Origin: Solenopsis invicta
Taxonomy: Eukaryota; Arthropoda; Insecta; Hymenoptera; Formicidae
Direction of reading: 5' to 3'
DNA: 64,000 nt
Assembly: GCF_016802725.1 (NCBI RefSeq)
Contig: NC_052668.1
Span: 13,435,001 to 13,499,000 of the forward strand
Of this stretch, positions 26,501 to 38,464 are shown in pieces. Each line of letters opens with the position of its first letter. The stretch's first letter is position 1. The notes below the pieces were generated by a model, which saw nothing but the letters and a program-made list of their open reading frames with translations, was not told the origin of the DNA and did no database searches. A program made the translations under genes and the position numbers.

Positions 26501-29500
26501 ATTTAGAGGAATATAAATAATAATAGAAAAAATAAATAAATTTTACGTTATGAGGGCCACCGCTAAATGAAATTATATTATTATTTTACAAAACGTAAAT
26601 TTCTTTGATAATCTTTTTACTTATATTTTTTAACCACTTTTTACTTACGTTTTTCAGTTTATTGCAATAATTTTTGGAAGTTTTTCAAAGGAAAAGTATT
26701 ATATTAGAAATATTCACTATTCTTTTAGCATTTCTAAAAACAACTTGATATTCTTAAAAAGTGAGGCATAAATTTAATATTTTGTATTTGAATTTATGGA
26801 GAAAACAAAGACGGATAAAATTACATGTGTTGCTTGAATAATTTCTAGATATATTTTTGTAAGGAACTAAGATAGTTAGAAAAATGCCATAGTTAAAGTG
26901 TGATAAAGATTTATTTACGATTTATTTGTTGGTAATATTACGTAATTTCCGGTTTCATTATTGATGGCAAAAAAAGAATTTTTATACCGTGTAAATATAA
27001 TTATTGTCAAGTTGTATGACGTTAGTCGTTAATTAATATCGACTTTTTGTAATCACAAATCCACTGCCCCGTACAAATAAATTTGCTTCAGCACAGAAAA
27101 TATATGCGAGTCATTATCATAACTCCGCACAAGTACATATCAACTGACATACGTGAGATACGTAACGGATATTACATTTCCGATTTACCGGATTGATATT
27201 CAAGAACGCTGATTCCGCGGTCTCTCTTTCTGGAGAAGGACATTTCATGAAAATCAACGGATCAAGTACGAAGCTACGAAGGAACTTTCAGTACGTTCGT
27301 ACACGTAACGACCAATATGTCGACGAAACTAACGCTATTTTCAGCGCTGGGATTGTGCTGTAGCAAAACGCGTTTCCGCTAACTGGCTCAACTGTACCGC
27401 AGTAGAATATGGGATTTCGCTCTCACACGTCACATCACTTTTCACACGTTTTTTCTAGTTTAAAATGGATGATGTATGTGTAGAAATCCGTGTTCTTATT
27501 ATTTGTATCAATTTGAATATTCCATATAAAAACTGAATTATCTCGAAAAGAGTTTTTTTTTTAAAGAAATAGAAAAATTATTTGGAGTCTCCACAATGTG
27601 AAATGGTAAATCAAAAAACATCCTAAATTAAATACTTAACAAAACTTATTTCGATTTGTCACCTCTAACAGAAACTATTTCCGTGCTAAAGCGATCATTG
27701 TTGAAGCAATTTAAATCTTTTAACGATACATCGCTTCGTAACTTTCTTCACATTTTTCGAATACATGAATTACACTTTAAACTCCGTTGTTTCTAGCAAT
27801 AGAGGGAATCGATTTTAAACTATTACCTCTCGTTTATCATTCGTCTTCGTATCCAATTCGCTAACTTCGAGAAAAGCAGCTACGGGTAATAAATCCTTTC
27901 ATGTTCATTATTAAAGCATTCCAAAGTTTGTTATTAGCAGAAAGTTTAATGCAGAATTAGAAAAAAATTACTGAAAAGAAGAAGCTTAATGGAACTCCAT
28001 TAGAGAACTCTGACACTATGAGATATTCAAGGAAAATAAGATATTTCTTTTAAATGAAAATTCAACTGGGTTGAGAACGGATTAAAATCGATCGATGGTC
28101 AAAGGTTATAATCGCTGGTGTAATTTTCATATGTGGTTCCATTTACTTCAAATATGTAATCATTGAACGTTACGTCTTAAATATTTGTGAAATTTTATAT
28201 AAAACTAAATTCTCGTGAAATGAAATTTGAGACATAATGCGGTTTGATAAAACAAAGGATATGCGAGTTGTAAACAGGCTTTTTTTCGTCAAATGCTTTA
28301 AAATTGTATTTATTTAAATACAATTAAAATTCAATTAAGTATAATATGCACATATGTTTGCATACGGTCGCGTCAAAGGTCGCGAAGTGAACGAATTATC
28401 GTGTTCATTTTGTTTTGAGAAGCCATTCGTCAATCGACTTGCAAAATCGAACGAGAAGAAAATTGTAAGAAAACATGTAAAAAAAATTGCGATCGATTTA
28501 TTGCGTTCAGCGAAGTTACGCGCTCCGCAGAGAACATTTTAATTCAACGCGGTTTCGATTAGAAAATTTACTTGTATTGGAGTAAACGTCTACGAATAGC
28601 AAACAGCGAGTTAAGACGAGAGGAATATATACTCAAACTACCATTGGGCGTAAAGTCTTCACTTTCTCGTGGACAAAACTTTCTAATTGTGGGAACTTTG
28701 TTTTTTGTCAAGACAAACGTTTGCTCGTTACGGCTGAATTTTCTGAACAAGCTGCACGAAACTACGACATTCGGTTTCCAATAAACGCGTAATGTGTTCA
28801 TTATCCTCTCTTTGCTTCTAGTTAACGGCTAATTCGATAAAGAAGAAAATTATTTTGCTGTAAAAAAATGTGCAAATTGCTGACGATAAATTGAAGGATT
28901 AAGAAGCAAAAAAAAAAAAAAAAATAAAAGCATAAAATAAAATAGGAAGTAAGATTTATTTAGAAAAAAAAAGATTTGAATTTATTTTTAAATTTGAACA
29001 TGTTTTGGTTTATAACTTAGTGTTCTTTGTGCTCTTTGCATTTTTCATTATCCCGCTCCAAATCCCTTAAAATAAGATATTCATGTGCGGTGACAAACGA
29101 AATTTCGCTCTGAGTGTTTCAAAACGCGTTAAGTCTTTTATGAAATTAATTACGTGTGAGGAACAGGAGTACACGCAAACTGATTCGTCATATTTAAAGC
29201 CTGAACGGATGCGACGATACGGTGCACACGATCGTGATTCAATCATTCCTGCTATGCACGCGCATCTACACGCGCGTTCTCTAAATTGCAGCCGCACCGT
29301 TGAATCAATTGCGTTGAAATCCGAATGAAATGTTACATATTGCGATCAAGGAGCAAAGATTTGATGACAAAGGCTATTTTTATTTTACTCTTGGATTGAG
29401 AAATATTTTATACCTTTACAATGTATTCCTCATCAATATTTAAAATTTTAGCGAATTCATTTTTTGTTACGCTACAGATAACGAAAAATATTCTCCTATT

Positions 29501-31499
29501 TGTCAAACAAACGGATGATTGTCACAAATATTTTACTTGAAATTAAACAATTATTGAACCTGATATTTTCAAATACGTTAAAGTGGCATAAAGCGGAAAT
29601 ATACCTGGTTTTCAAAGTTCTAAAAATGAATTTTATTTTTTATCGAACTTTACGCGGCGCCGAGTGCATTAAAAAAAGATCGACGGGTTGCGTGATATGA
29701 TTCCGTCACTGCGCAAATCATGGCACTTCCAAGTTTATCTGGAATTCTCATATCAGATGAACTTTCGGTTAAAATATCTCAGAAACTAAAACCGCAATCA
29801 AAAATTTAACGACACTTTTTTTTGTAACATTGGTCGGCACGATTTGCAACTTTCGGCTAGAATTCCGAGTCGACGCTCATTGCCTTACTCCTTGCCGGTC
29901 ACGTAAGGTAGCAACGGCTTGCCGATCGTGCGTAACTAAGGCCTGTGACACATACATGTTCGTAGAAGCGTATATATCAAAATGCGACCAAGACACGCCA
30001 AGTTTTTATGTTTCATTTTGAATTTTAAGTAGATTTTAAGTCCATTTCGTATTTAGTATTTGCGTGAAATGTAGTCACAAAGTCAGAAAAACAAGACAGA
30101 AAAATATGTAAGAAAAATAAGTAAAAAGTATTAAAAAAGTGTTATTAATTAAATATATTTAGTATCTTCAAAAGTGTTATTTTTTAAGATTTAAGTTTGT
30201 TTCTATTAATCTATTTTTCTTTATTCTTCTTTATTCTTGATCTATTTTTAAGCAATTCTTATTCAATAATGCATAAATCTTTAAATATTTTTTATATATT
30301 CGGCATACATTTTTTTGGTTGCAAATTCCATTTTTTGCAGAATTCATTTAGTATTTGAAAAAAATATCTTAATATTCCTGTGTACCTATTTAAAAAAGCG
30401 TACATCGTGCTTATGCACTCTCTCAACATATCCAACGCGCTTCATCTCTTATGAGACAGTTCATGCTCTCACTGTCTCGAAAAAACACAACTGAAAATCA
30501 ATATCGGATACTTTTCATGTTATCATCGACTATTCTATTTATCCGAGTTTACATGAGTGTAAAAAATAACGAAGCAGAAGATATGTCCAAGTACCGACCG
30601 ACGAACTAGCGTAATGATGTAACAACGTTCTTCTACTCTTCGCAAACCTAATTCCAACTACGATAAACGTCCGATTTAAGTCAACCTACATGGTGTTCTA
30701 AAATTCTCTTCACGTTCCGCTCTATGCTGCACGTTTTTAAATGTTTTAATTTTCTTTTAGAAAAAAAATATTTTTGTCATCAATTTTTTCACTGTCTTTT
30801 TATATTTTAGATGAAATTGTTGTAATAATAAAGCACTATAGAAAAGAGATTTTATTCGTCTGAATATATTTATATTATAAAACGTAACGTGTTTTATAAG
30901 TATGTGCGTTTGCAAAATTCTTCCGTTTTCTTTTATTAATTATTTATAAATAATTTAATTATTTAGAATTTAGAAACTATTAATACTTCGATATTCCGAT
31001 ATTTTTCTTACAAAAAATTAAATCAAAATTTACTGAAGAACACGTAAAAAAAGCAACGAAATTTTTAAGACACTCTGTATGAGGTTCGGTGAAGTCGACA
31101 CGATTGAGTGCGGCCGTTGTTCCTAAATGGGTGGAGTGCTCGCAGCGATCCAGAATTGAGTTCGTGTCTTGAGTCTCAACCAACCGAGAATTTAGCCGTC
31201 GGCCGATAGCTACAGGGTGGTAGGTCACGAAGAGGGTTATAACCACGTATCCACCACGCATGCGGCGTCTACCAATGGTCTACCAAATATTTAGATTTCC
31301 GTTATCGTGCCGGATCATCGCGCAGTTGGTCGAAAGGTAAACGAATAGGTTCAGACAAGATGAGCACCCGGAGTTTCATTATACGCCACGGTGCGTTATT
31401 GCTCGAGCTTCAAATTGCCATAAATAAGGATGCACTTACGGTAAACGCTCGTCGACGATACTTACGTTGTTGTTAAGAAGCGTTTTATAAGATAAGAAC

Positions 31500-31566
31500 A
31501 GCGACGTGGCGGTAGATAAGCGCAATAATGCCGGATAGCTCAACTTAAGGTATTCGCCACGTCGCT
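31500..31566. repeat. 12-bp perfect stem-loop in a GC-rich patch
   Basis: AGCGACGTGGCG at 31,500-31,511 and its exact complement CGCCACGTCGCT at 31,555-31,566 enclose a 43-base loop. The patch it sits in (31.1-31.6 kb) is much richer in GC than its surroundings. It may be a remnant of a foldback element, paired regulatory sites, or an RNA stem. It is too small to classify. Confidence 0.5.
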
Positions 31567-34299
31567 ATTCCTTAACGTAACTTATTTTCATATTTCCAGC
31601 ATCGTGAACGTGTTATTCTACGCTTCTTGTGAAGATAAGAGGTTACGCTTTGAATAATTATGAAAATATCTGGAGAATACCTATATGCTTTATAATGGAG
31701 ATGTATTTTTATTATTTCTGTGACATTTCCTATACACGCTTTCAGTAGAATTATAATTCAGCTACTTTCCGTAACTTTATTGTTACAATTTACTTTGCAT
31801 TTTAATTCATTTGTGCAAATGACAAATATTTAAAGTCTCAGTGGTATCCTGAATTCTCCGCGCTACTCCGCGGAATAAATGGCACTGAACGGGAGAGGGA
31901 CAGTCCTGGATTTCATTAAAGCATGGCACGATAGCACGATTCATGTCGAGATTGTGTTAGATATTTAACCGCGTCGTGTTTACGTATTTCCGTTCAAATA
32001 ATATTGCCCCAGTAGAAAATGACTGAAATTGTACTTACGGGATTATACACTGTTGCTAATAACAGCTACATTAGAAGAGAAACATTTTTGCGTGTGTTTT
32101 TATTTACAATTATAATCATTTTCAAGAAAATAACTAACTTTATTTTTATTTGAATCTAAAATTGTATTATTTTCTCTCAAAGATATCATAGATTGTTTCT
32201 TATTTAAAAAAGATAAAATTTAGTTAATAAAAATAGAAAAATTATTCAAATTAGCAATTTTATATAAATAATTTATACAAAAAGTAATGACGAATTTAGA
32301 AGACAAATAATTAATAACATATTATTTAATATTATGTTATATTTACGTTTAATAATATTTTGTATTATCTGTATTATATACTGGAAGCAAAATTCTTTGA
32401 TGATATTTAATGTTTTGATAATATTCAATATTATACTTTGACGTTTATTATATTATGAACTATATGCTTTAAATTTTATTTTTTTAACATAAAATAATCC
32501 CGTTGACACATCAAGTGAAAACCATAATCTTTAGTGAAGAACTGACTTCAGAGAGAGGAAACGTTTATGATATTTTTGGTAAGAAGAGCAATTATTTTAA
32601 GTGGCTCTTTCGCAGATGACAAATAAATGCTCAAACTACTGCTATTAACAAATTTTAACAGCAGAAATAGAATAAAATTGTTATAAACAAGAATTTATAA
32701 TTATAGTAACTTTTATTATAATAATATAATAATATAATTATTTATTATATAATCATAATAATTTCTAATAATTTTTATTTCGTGATATTACATAAAAAGC
32801 CACAATAAAAGTCCCAAAATTTATTAATAATCACAGGACTAATAACACAAATTTTTAAATAATAATTTAATGTCGTTTTGTGAGAATTTAATATTATTTG
32901 ATTTATTATTATTGAAATGCATTTTGTATAATTAATTGGCAAAATGTTCAGTTTTACGTAAGTTCATGGTAATCATTAATCCAATGCAATGTTGAGATAA
33001 TATTTTCATTATGCATTATTAAAATTTAAGTTTACCATAGAAAACAATAAAAGTCATTAATATCATAAGTATATGAGACAAATACACATGTTACATTCGA
33101 TTTCATAAATCTGTAATGGATTATTCGCACCATACATTTAGTCGTTACAATCGATGTTTTCCGTTTCGTCGCCAAGAGATATAATAGTAGTTATACGAAT
33201 AAATCACTGGAAATTTAACTGACAAATTTTCGATATATGAGCTTCCGTGTCCGATGTGTACGTTTATCGCGTAAATATAATCTGTCACAGAATCAATGTT
33301 AAAAAAACAATTTAATTAAAAAATATTACACTTTAATGTTTTCAATTAATCAGTTAATCAAAACAATTCTATTTTAATATGATTTCAAATTAAATTTTTT
33401 CAATATTTATTATATTGAAAATTCGGACTATTTATTAATCTACGTTTAGTCAAGCATGCTTTACTTTTTTGCACAATATTAAAAATTCTTTAGAGTTTCC
33501 CATACATATGTTTCTACTTAAGAATCAATTCAAAGAGAAATATACATGAGTTTTTAATAAATTAATTACTCGTAAGTTTTGACATATATAGTCAAAATAT
33601 ATAAAGTTATCCTGTTTTTGCAAAAATTATTATTTATATATAAAAATGCGCTTATGCATGTAAATTTTTTTTAATACAAGACTTTGACATCAAATTGACT
33701 ACGACAGGACTACGAGTGAACGTACAATACTTTCATTTGCTTTACGTACATTCGACACCGAAAATTTATCCACACAAAGAAAAGTCAACACAATTATACA
33801 TAGTAAAGAAGTTAACTAGTTAGTCCCGCTTCTCTTATGTAAGTTTGCGAATTGTAGCACTGGGAATTGAGCTTTCATTACACGTAGATTTGCCATTCGA
33901 GATTCATCGTTTTCTCAATGTCTCATCATCTTGCATCTATTGCTCGGAAGTTAGCGTGCGCAAGTACAATACATCAAATTTATTGAATAGATAATAATTA
34001 TAGAATTATAGGCATTAGATATTTGCACTCTTAATATTGCGTAAACTTTTTCCTAGAATATTGTTACTTTAGTACATAAATTTAAACATAAGTGATGTAG
34101 ATTCTAATATTGTTTAATAATATTGTAATGAAACATATTATCAAATTAAGTCTAAATTTTGCAATTTTGTTCAAAATTGAACTTTCATATATCGATATCT
34201 GTTCTTCACACGTTTGGCGTAAAAAATGTAGATGTTGGAATAAAACAATAAAAAGTAAATAAAATAATTAAGAATAATAAATTTATATACAAAACGCAA

Positions 34300-34680
34300 T
34301 TAAAGTAAGAAAATGGTCAATAAACGAGCAAATTAAAGATTAAAAATAATAATTGTATTTACTCTTAATATGTTGGCAAAATCTTAAAAATAATTAATTG
34401 ACATATACGTTTCGGACTTAATTTCTTCTCTTTCCGAAAATAAATAGCATTAAAAATAGCATTAAATTCTATTAAAAATATTAGCCAAAGAAGGATTATA
34501 AACCGAATAAGATATAATTAAGTCATGTAGCAAATATTAAAAGTATTGTTAGTTGGACAAGTTAAATCAGAAACTTACAATTGTCAATTAACTATTCTTT
34601 AACTATTTTTCAACATATTGAGAATAAATATAATCATTACTTTTTATCCTTAATTTGCTCATTTATTGATATTTTTACCT
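34300..34680. mobile_element. Foldback element with arms of about 125 bp
   Basis: A long inverted repeat: 34,300-34,430 pairs with 34,555-34,680. Matching blocks on the left arm include GAGCAAATTAAAGATTAAAA, CTCTTAATATGTTGGCAAAA and TTAATTGACA. The reverse complement of the right arm gives GAGCAAATTAAGGATAAAAA, CTCAATATGTTGAAAAA and TTAATTGACA in the same order. The 125-base centre is unrelated AT-rich sequence. Identity is high for about 80 bases and falls toward the centre. There is no ORF. This is the largest foldback structure in the window. Confidence 0.7.
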
Positions 34681-37600
34681 TAATAAATAAAATGATGAAA
34701 TACAAATGATAAGATTTTCAATGAAATATTCGCTGATGTAGAATTCGTATCAAAATTTAATTTAAAACACATTCTTATTACTTCAATACATATGTATCGT
34801 GCATTTTATATTGAAGGAATTGTTAAAACAAGGTTAAATTTCCTTACGTATGTCCTATGAATGCGAATCGATAAAGATTAAAGATTCTAAATCGGGCAAA
34901 CACGATTGGTACACGGAACGCACTACATTCTTGTACGTATGAATTGATACGATCGTTACAATTCGGGGATTCTCTCCCTCTTCCCCCCCCCCTTCTCTCT
35001 CTCTCCTATTCTAACGGCTCCTTGTCATTTCGCAATCTCTCTGCATCGAGCCTAAGCAAACTTCGCATAACGAAGTTTGGCTGAATCTAAACTAGCGTAA
35101 GTTATGTGACCTCATATTGGCCACTATTGGAAACTTGGTTATGCGTTTAACTTTGGAGTAGTTGCGTCTCAGGTAGTATCCAAAATAACTTCTGATATGA
35201 TTGAGCGAGTAAATTGTTTCAAAAAATTTTTGAATATTGAACATTTTTCATTTTATTAAAATATTAAAACATTATTTTGGCAAGAACACAAACGCGTAGC
35301 TTTTTAACTAAATTCTGTTGTTTAAATGTTTTAATTTTATATGTTACATAAAACATGTAACATATAAAATATAAATGTATTACGTATTTGTTTGTGAAAA
35401 AAAAGAAAGAGCAAAAAGAAATTAATTTTGACAATACAAAATTTTTTAGTTTGCCGTAACCTAATATTTTAAAATTAAATAATAAAAAAAGAATATCAGA
35501 TATTTTGTTAATATTTTATTTGGTATATTTCCATATGTTATACTTGCCTATTAGTATTATAGTACTTTGCAAAACGTCGTGTCGATGTAAGTAACGAATG
35601 CATTATGAGAGGAATATTGATCGATGTGCTAATCTCTCGAAAGCTGCAATGCCGTTGTTAGCAATCGTATATCACGTATATAGAGAATGTCCACATGTGT
35701 CTTCAGTGTCAGTTTCTCTCCTTTACGGTTGAAGGATCGTATCGGGAACATTTCATGTTGTCTCAACAAACTCACTATTCTGTACGCAACTCATATTAAT
35801 TGAACCGTTCTACAAAGCTTTCAACATTGATTTTGTGATATTGGAGGCGGAATGGATGACTCGCTGTACGAATTCGAGACATGGAAATAGAGAGAAAGAG
35901 AGGAGCACGTACGCGTGAAAACTATTGTACAAAAAATATTAGAAAATTGGAAATAATGTTTTTAAATATATTATTGTATTATTTTCATGATTGTTTCATC
36001 AAACATTTTACAGTTATCATTGAAATGTCCGCAAGACATTTATACGATTTTAAATAGTGTGACAAAAAATAAATAATTTAATTACACTTGTAAAAATTCA
36101 GCAACAAATATTAAATAATTGATTACCGCTGTGATATCATGGATTAAAAAGATTTTCATTCAAAGAATTATTTTGAAAAGCAATAAAACGTATGCAGATT
36201 TATTTTTTGCTTCTCTCACATCTATGAGGTTATGTGATGAAACTTCTCGGTTAAATCCTTGCTCTACAAAATGTTTTCTTATCATGTCTGCGCGAAGTGC
36301 ATAAAAGTGATATCGAATACAAATACTTTGAGACTCTCTCAGTCTCTATTTCTTTCTCTCTTATTCTAGTTCCAGATAATGAAGATCTAAAACACCAGTA
36401 TGCAATAACGTCGCTATATTTATTTGAAAAACAATTTTGAAAATCCTTTGAAAAATCTTGTATTTTTCTCTACTTGACTCTCTATTAAATCTATCCGTCG
36501 CATAATGTATCAAGTGAAGAATTTATCCACGAGTTCATGGTTAATGTTAAGCATGCCCAGCCGCGTGGCAAAAAGAGATATGTAGAAAAACGCACATACT
36601 TCTATTTTTAAGATAATTGACATTTAATTCTGTACCGTAAACGCGTATACTATAGTGAGAAAGTTGTGCGTAGTTTAAAGGTCAATGATTTTTTTTTGAT
36701 CCGACGATGTGTAGCACGAGATTGACGTTCCGTTCGTCAATGCTGGTTCGTGTAATAAACGAGTTTGATCACGCCGCATGATTAATTTCCGGCAATACGT
36801 TCAACTTCGTGGAGAATGTCCGATCCATTAATATAATCATTAAGCAGGCTGTTCAGCACACTTGACAGTGCTGCTAGCTCGCAATTAACAGCATGCACGA
36901 GACAAACGGGGCCGCGGTTGACACGCTTACAAATTAACGTGTCAGCTAGGCGCCGAGAAATGCGGCCCGAGCATAAGCAAAATGGAATCGCGGGCATGGC
37001 ACGTGACATACAAAAATTTTCAGCGACGCGTCACGTCGAGTCGTTACGGATATTGCAAATTTTAAGACACACAAGAGAATACAATGGCGCTTTATATACG
37101 ACGGAACAAACATCCCAAGAGCAAAATGCATTGGATACATCGTTGTGGTTACAATGGTAGTTTTGAGTTTCACGAGTTACGACGCGATGGATTCAATAGT
37201 TTGCGCATAGACATTTCATATCGATACCAATTTTTGACATTGATAAAGGAAAAAAGTTTAAATTTCTGAATTGAGACGATGTTCCTGTGCGCACTGGTAC
37301 ACATGAGTGAATAATACAATAGATTCAAATTTAAAAATTTGAGGAAGAGATAAATTGATGTAATAAATTTTACATTTTTGATATATGAAGTGCTTTTTTG
37401 ATAGTTTTGTTTCTAGTTCTTTCCGCAATAAAGTAAAGGAGCTAAAACTGATAACGATTTATTCATTTTGGTCTGTTGCTCTTACTCTGATTTTTAATTA
37501 AAGATTATGTGTTGCATTTAAAAAATTTATATAAAAATTATATTTACTTCATTAGAATTTTTGATAATCAATCATCGTTTTATTTTCATCAAAAATCAAA

Positions 37601-37978
37601 TTGTGCTTAGCTTAAGGAAGCATGAATTTCAGTAATTTGCATTGAAGAAGCTATAATTATCTATTAATCAAAAAACACTCTATGTTCAACTAACATTTTA
37701 TAAAATTTAGATTAAAATAAATCTACGAAAATTGCATATGTGCGATGTAATCACTGCACAATTAAACTTGTTAAAAAGTATTTCGCTAAAGCAAAAGAGA
37801 AAAATCTGAATTAAAAAATGTTTTAACAAATGTAGTTTCGTTGTATTTGCAAAAGAAAAATAAAAGCTTATATGTATTAACTTGTAATAATATTTTGGTA
37901 ATTCAATCAAAAGCCAGTTCTATAGAACGAGGTAGCATATTAATGCGTTCTATCCTTCTCTTTTAATACAATTTTTTT
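34681..37978. other. Non-coding stretch with a polypyrimidine tract and a hairpin
   Basis: At 34,976-35,010 there is a pyrimidine-only run including ten C residues and a CT repeat. A 16-bp perfect hairpin lies at 35,334-35,370. A GC-richer patch spans 36,680-37,200, where openings in several frames overlap without resembling any family. No exon is supportable. Confidence 0.5.
35334..35370. repeat. 16-bp perfect hairpin
   Basis: ATTTTATATGTTACAT at 35,334-35,349 and its exact reverse complement at 35,355-35,370 are separated by five bases. AT-rich composition raises the chance expectation, but a 16-bp perfect stem with a 5-base loop remains notable. Confidence 0.6.
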
Positions 37979-37979
37979 T

Positions 37980-38464
37980 CTATTGTAAAATTAAAAATGA
38001 ACATTTTGATTTTCTCATAACAGTTATATTTCGTAAACGAGAATGCTTTTTAAAAATAAAAAAAAAATTGTAATGTACCGTCATACTATAAAAAGAAAAG
38101 TCATTGTCGGTGGAAATAATGAAGACAAATCTCAAAGACAACTTTGAATATACGGAATTAATTGAATAAAGCGAATTCTGTTGCAATAAAGAACAGGAAG
38201 TTGTGTTCCACAATTTTCTATTGTGAAACTAAAAATGAACATTTTGATTTCAATAATAGTACTTATAACAGTCTTATATCTCATAAAAGAAAATGCTTTT
38301 TAAAAATAAAAAGTTTTTAATGTACTATCGTAGTCTAAAGAGGAAAGTCATTGTCAGTGGAAATAATGCAGAAAAATCTCAAAGACAACTTTGAATATAC
38401 GGATTCAACTGGATAAAGCGTATTCTATTGCAATAAAGAACAGGAAGTTGTGTTCCACAATTTT
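37980..38464. repeat. Tandem duplication, two units of about 240 bp
   Basis: Unit 1 (about 37,980-38,218) and unit 2 (about 38,219-38,464) are collinear. Shared blocks in the same order are AAAAATGAACATTTTGATTT, GAAAATGCTTTTTAAAAATA (one change), TCATTGTCGGTGGAAATAAT (one change), ATCTCAAAGACAACTTTGAA, and CAATAAAGAACAGGAAGTTG. A small insertion in unit 2 follows the ATTTTGATTT block. The 3' parts are the best conserved. Openings that cross the junction are by-products of the duplication. Confidence 0.85.

Larger units (their letters stand above)
17800..34299. other. Long AT-rich non-coding stretch
   Basis: No exon pair, RNA gene or recognisable protein. GC-richer patches lie near 18,700-19,150, 22,440-22,600, 27,150-27,420, 29,080-29,320, 29,830-30,000 and 31,080-31,560. 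The last holds a 12-bp stem-loop. A GA microsatellite is at 20.54 kb and a poly-A run at about 28,908-28,924. The longest opening (18,803-19,210, minus) starts at a non-ATG codon and matches nothing known to me. The sequence is compatible with a very long intron or with intergenic DNA. Confidence 0.5.

Noticed and set aside
28908..28924. Poly-A run considered as the tail of a retroposed copy
   Set aside because: No ORF, gene-like sequence or flanking target duplication precedes it.
31211..31222. TACAGGGTGG, resembling a mariner terminus
   Set aside because: No matching inverted end was found within a reasonable distance.
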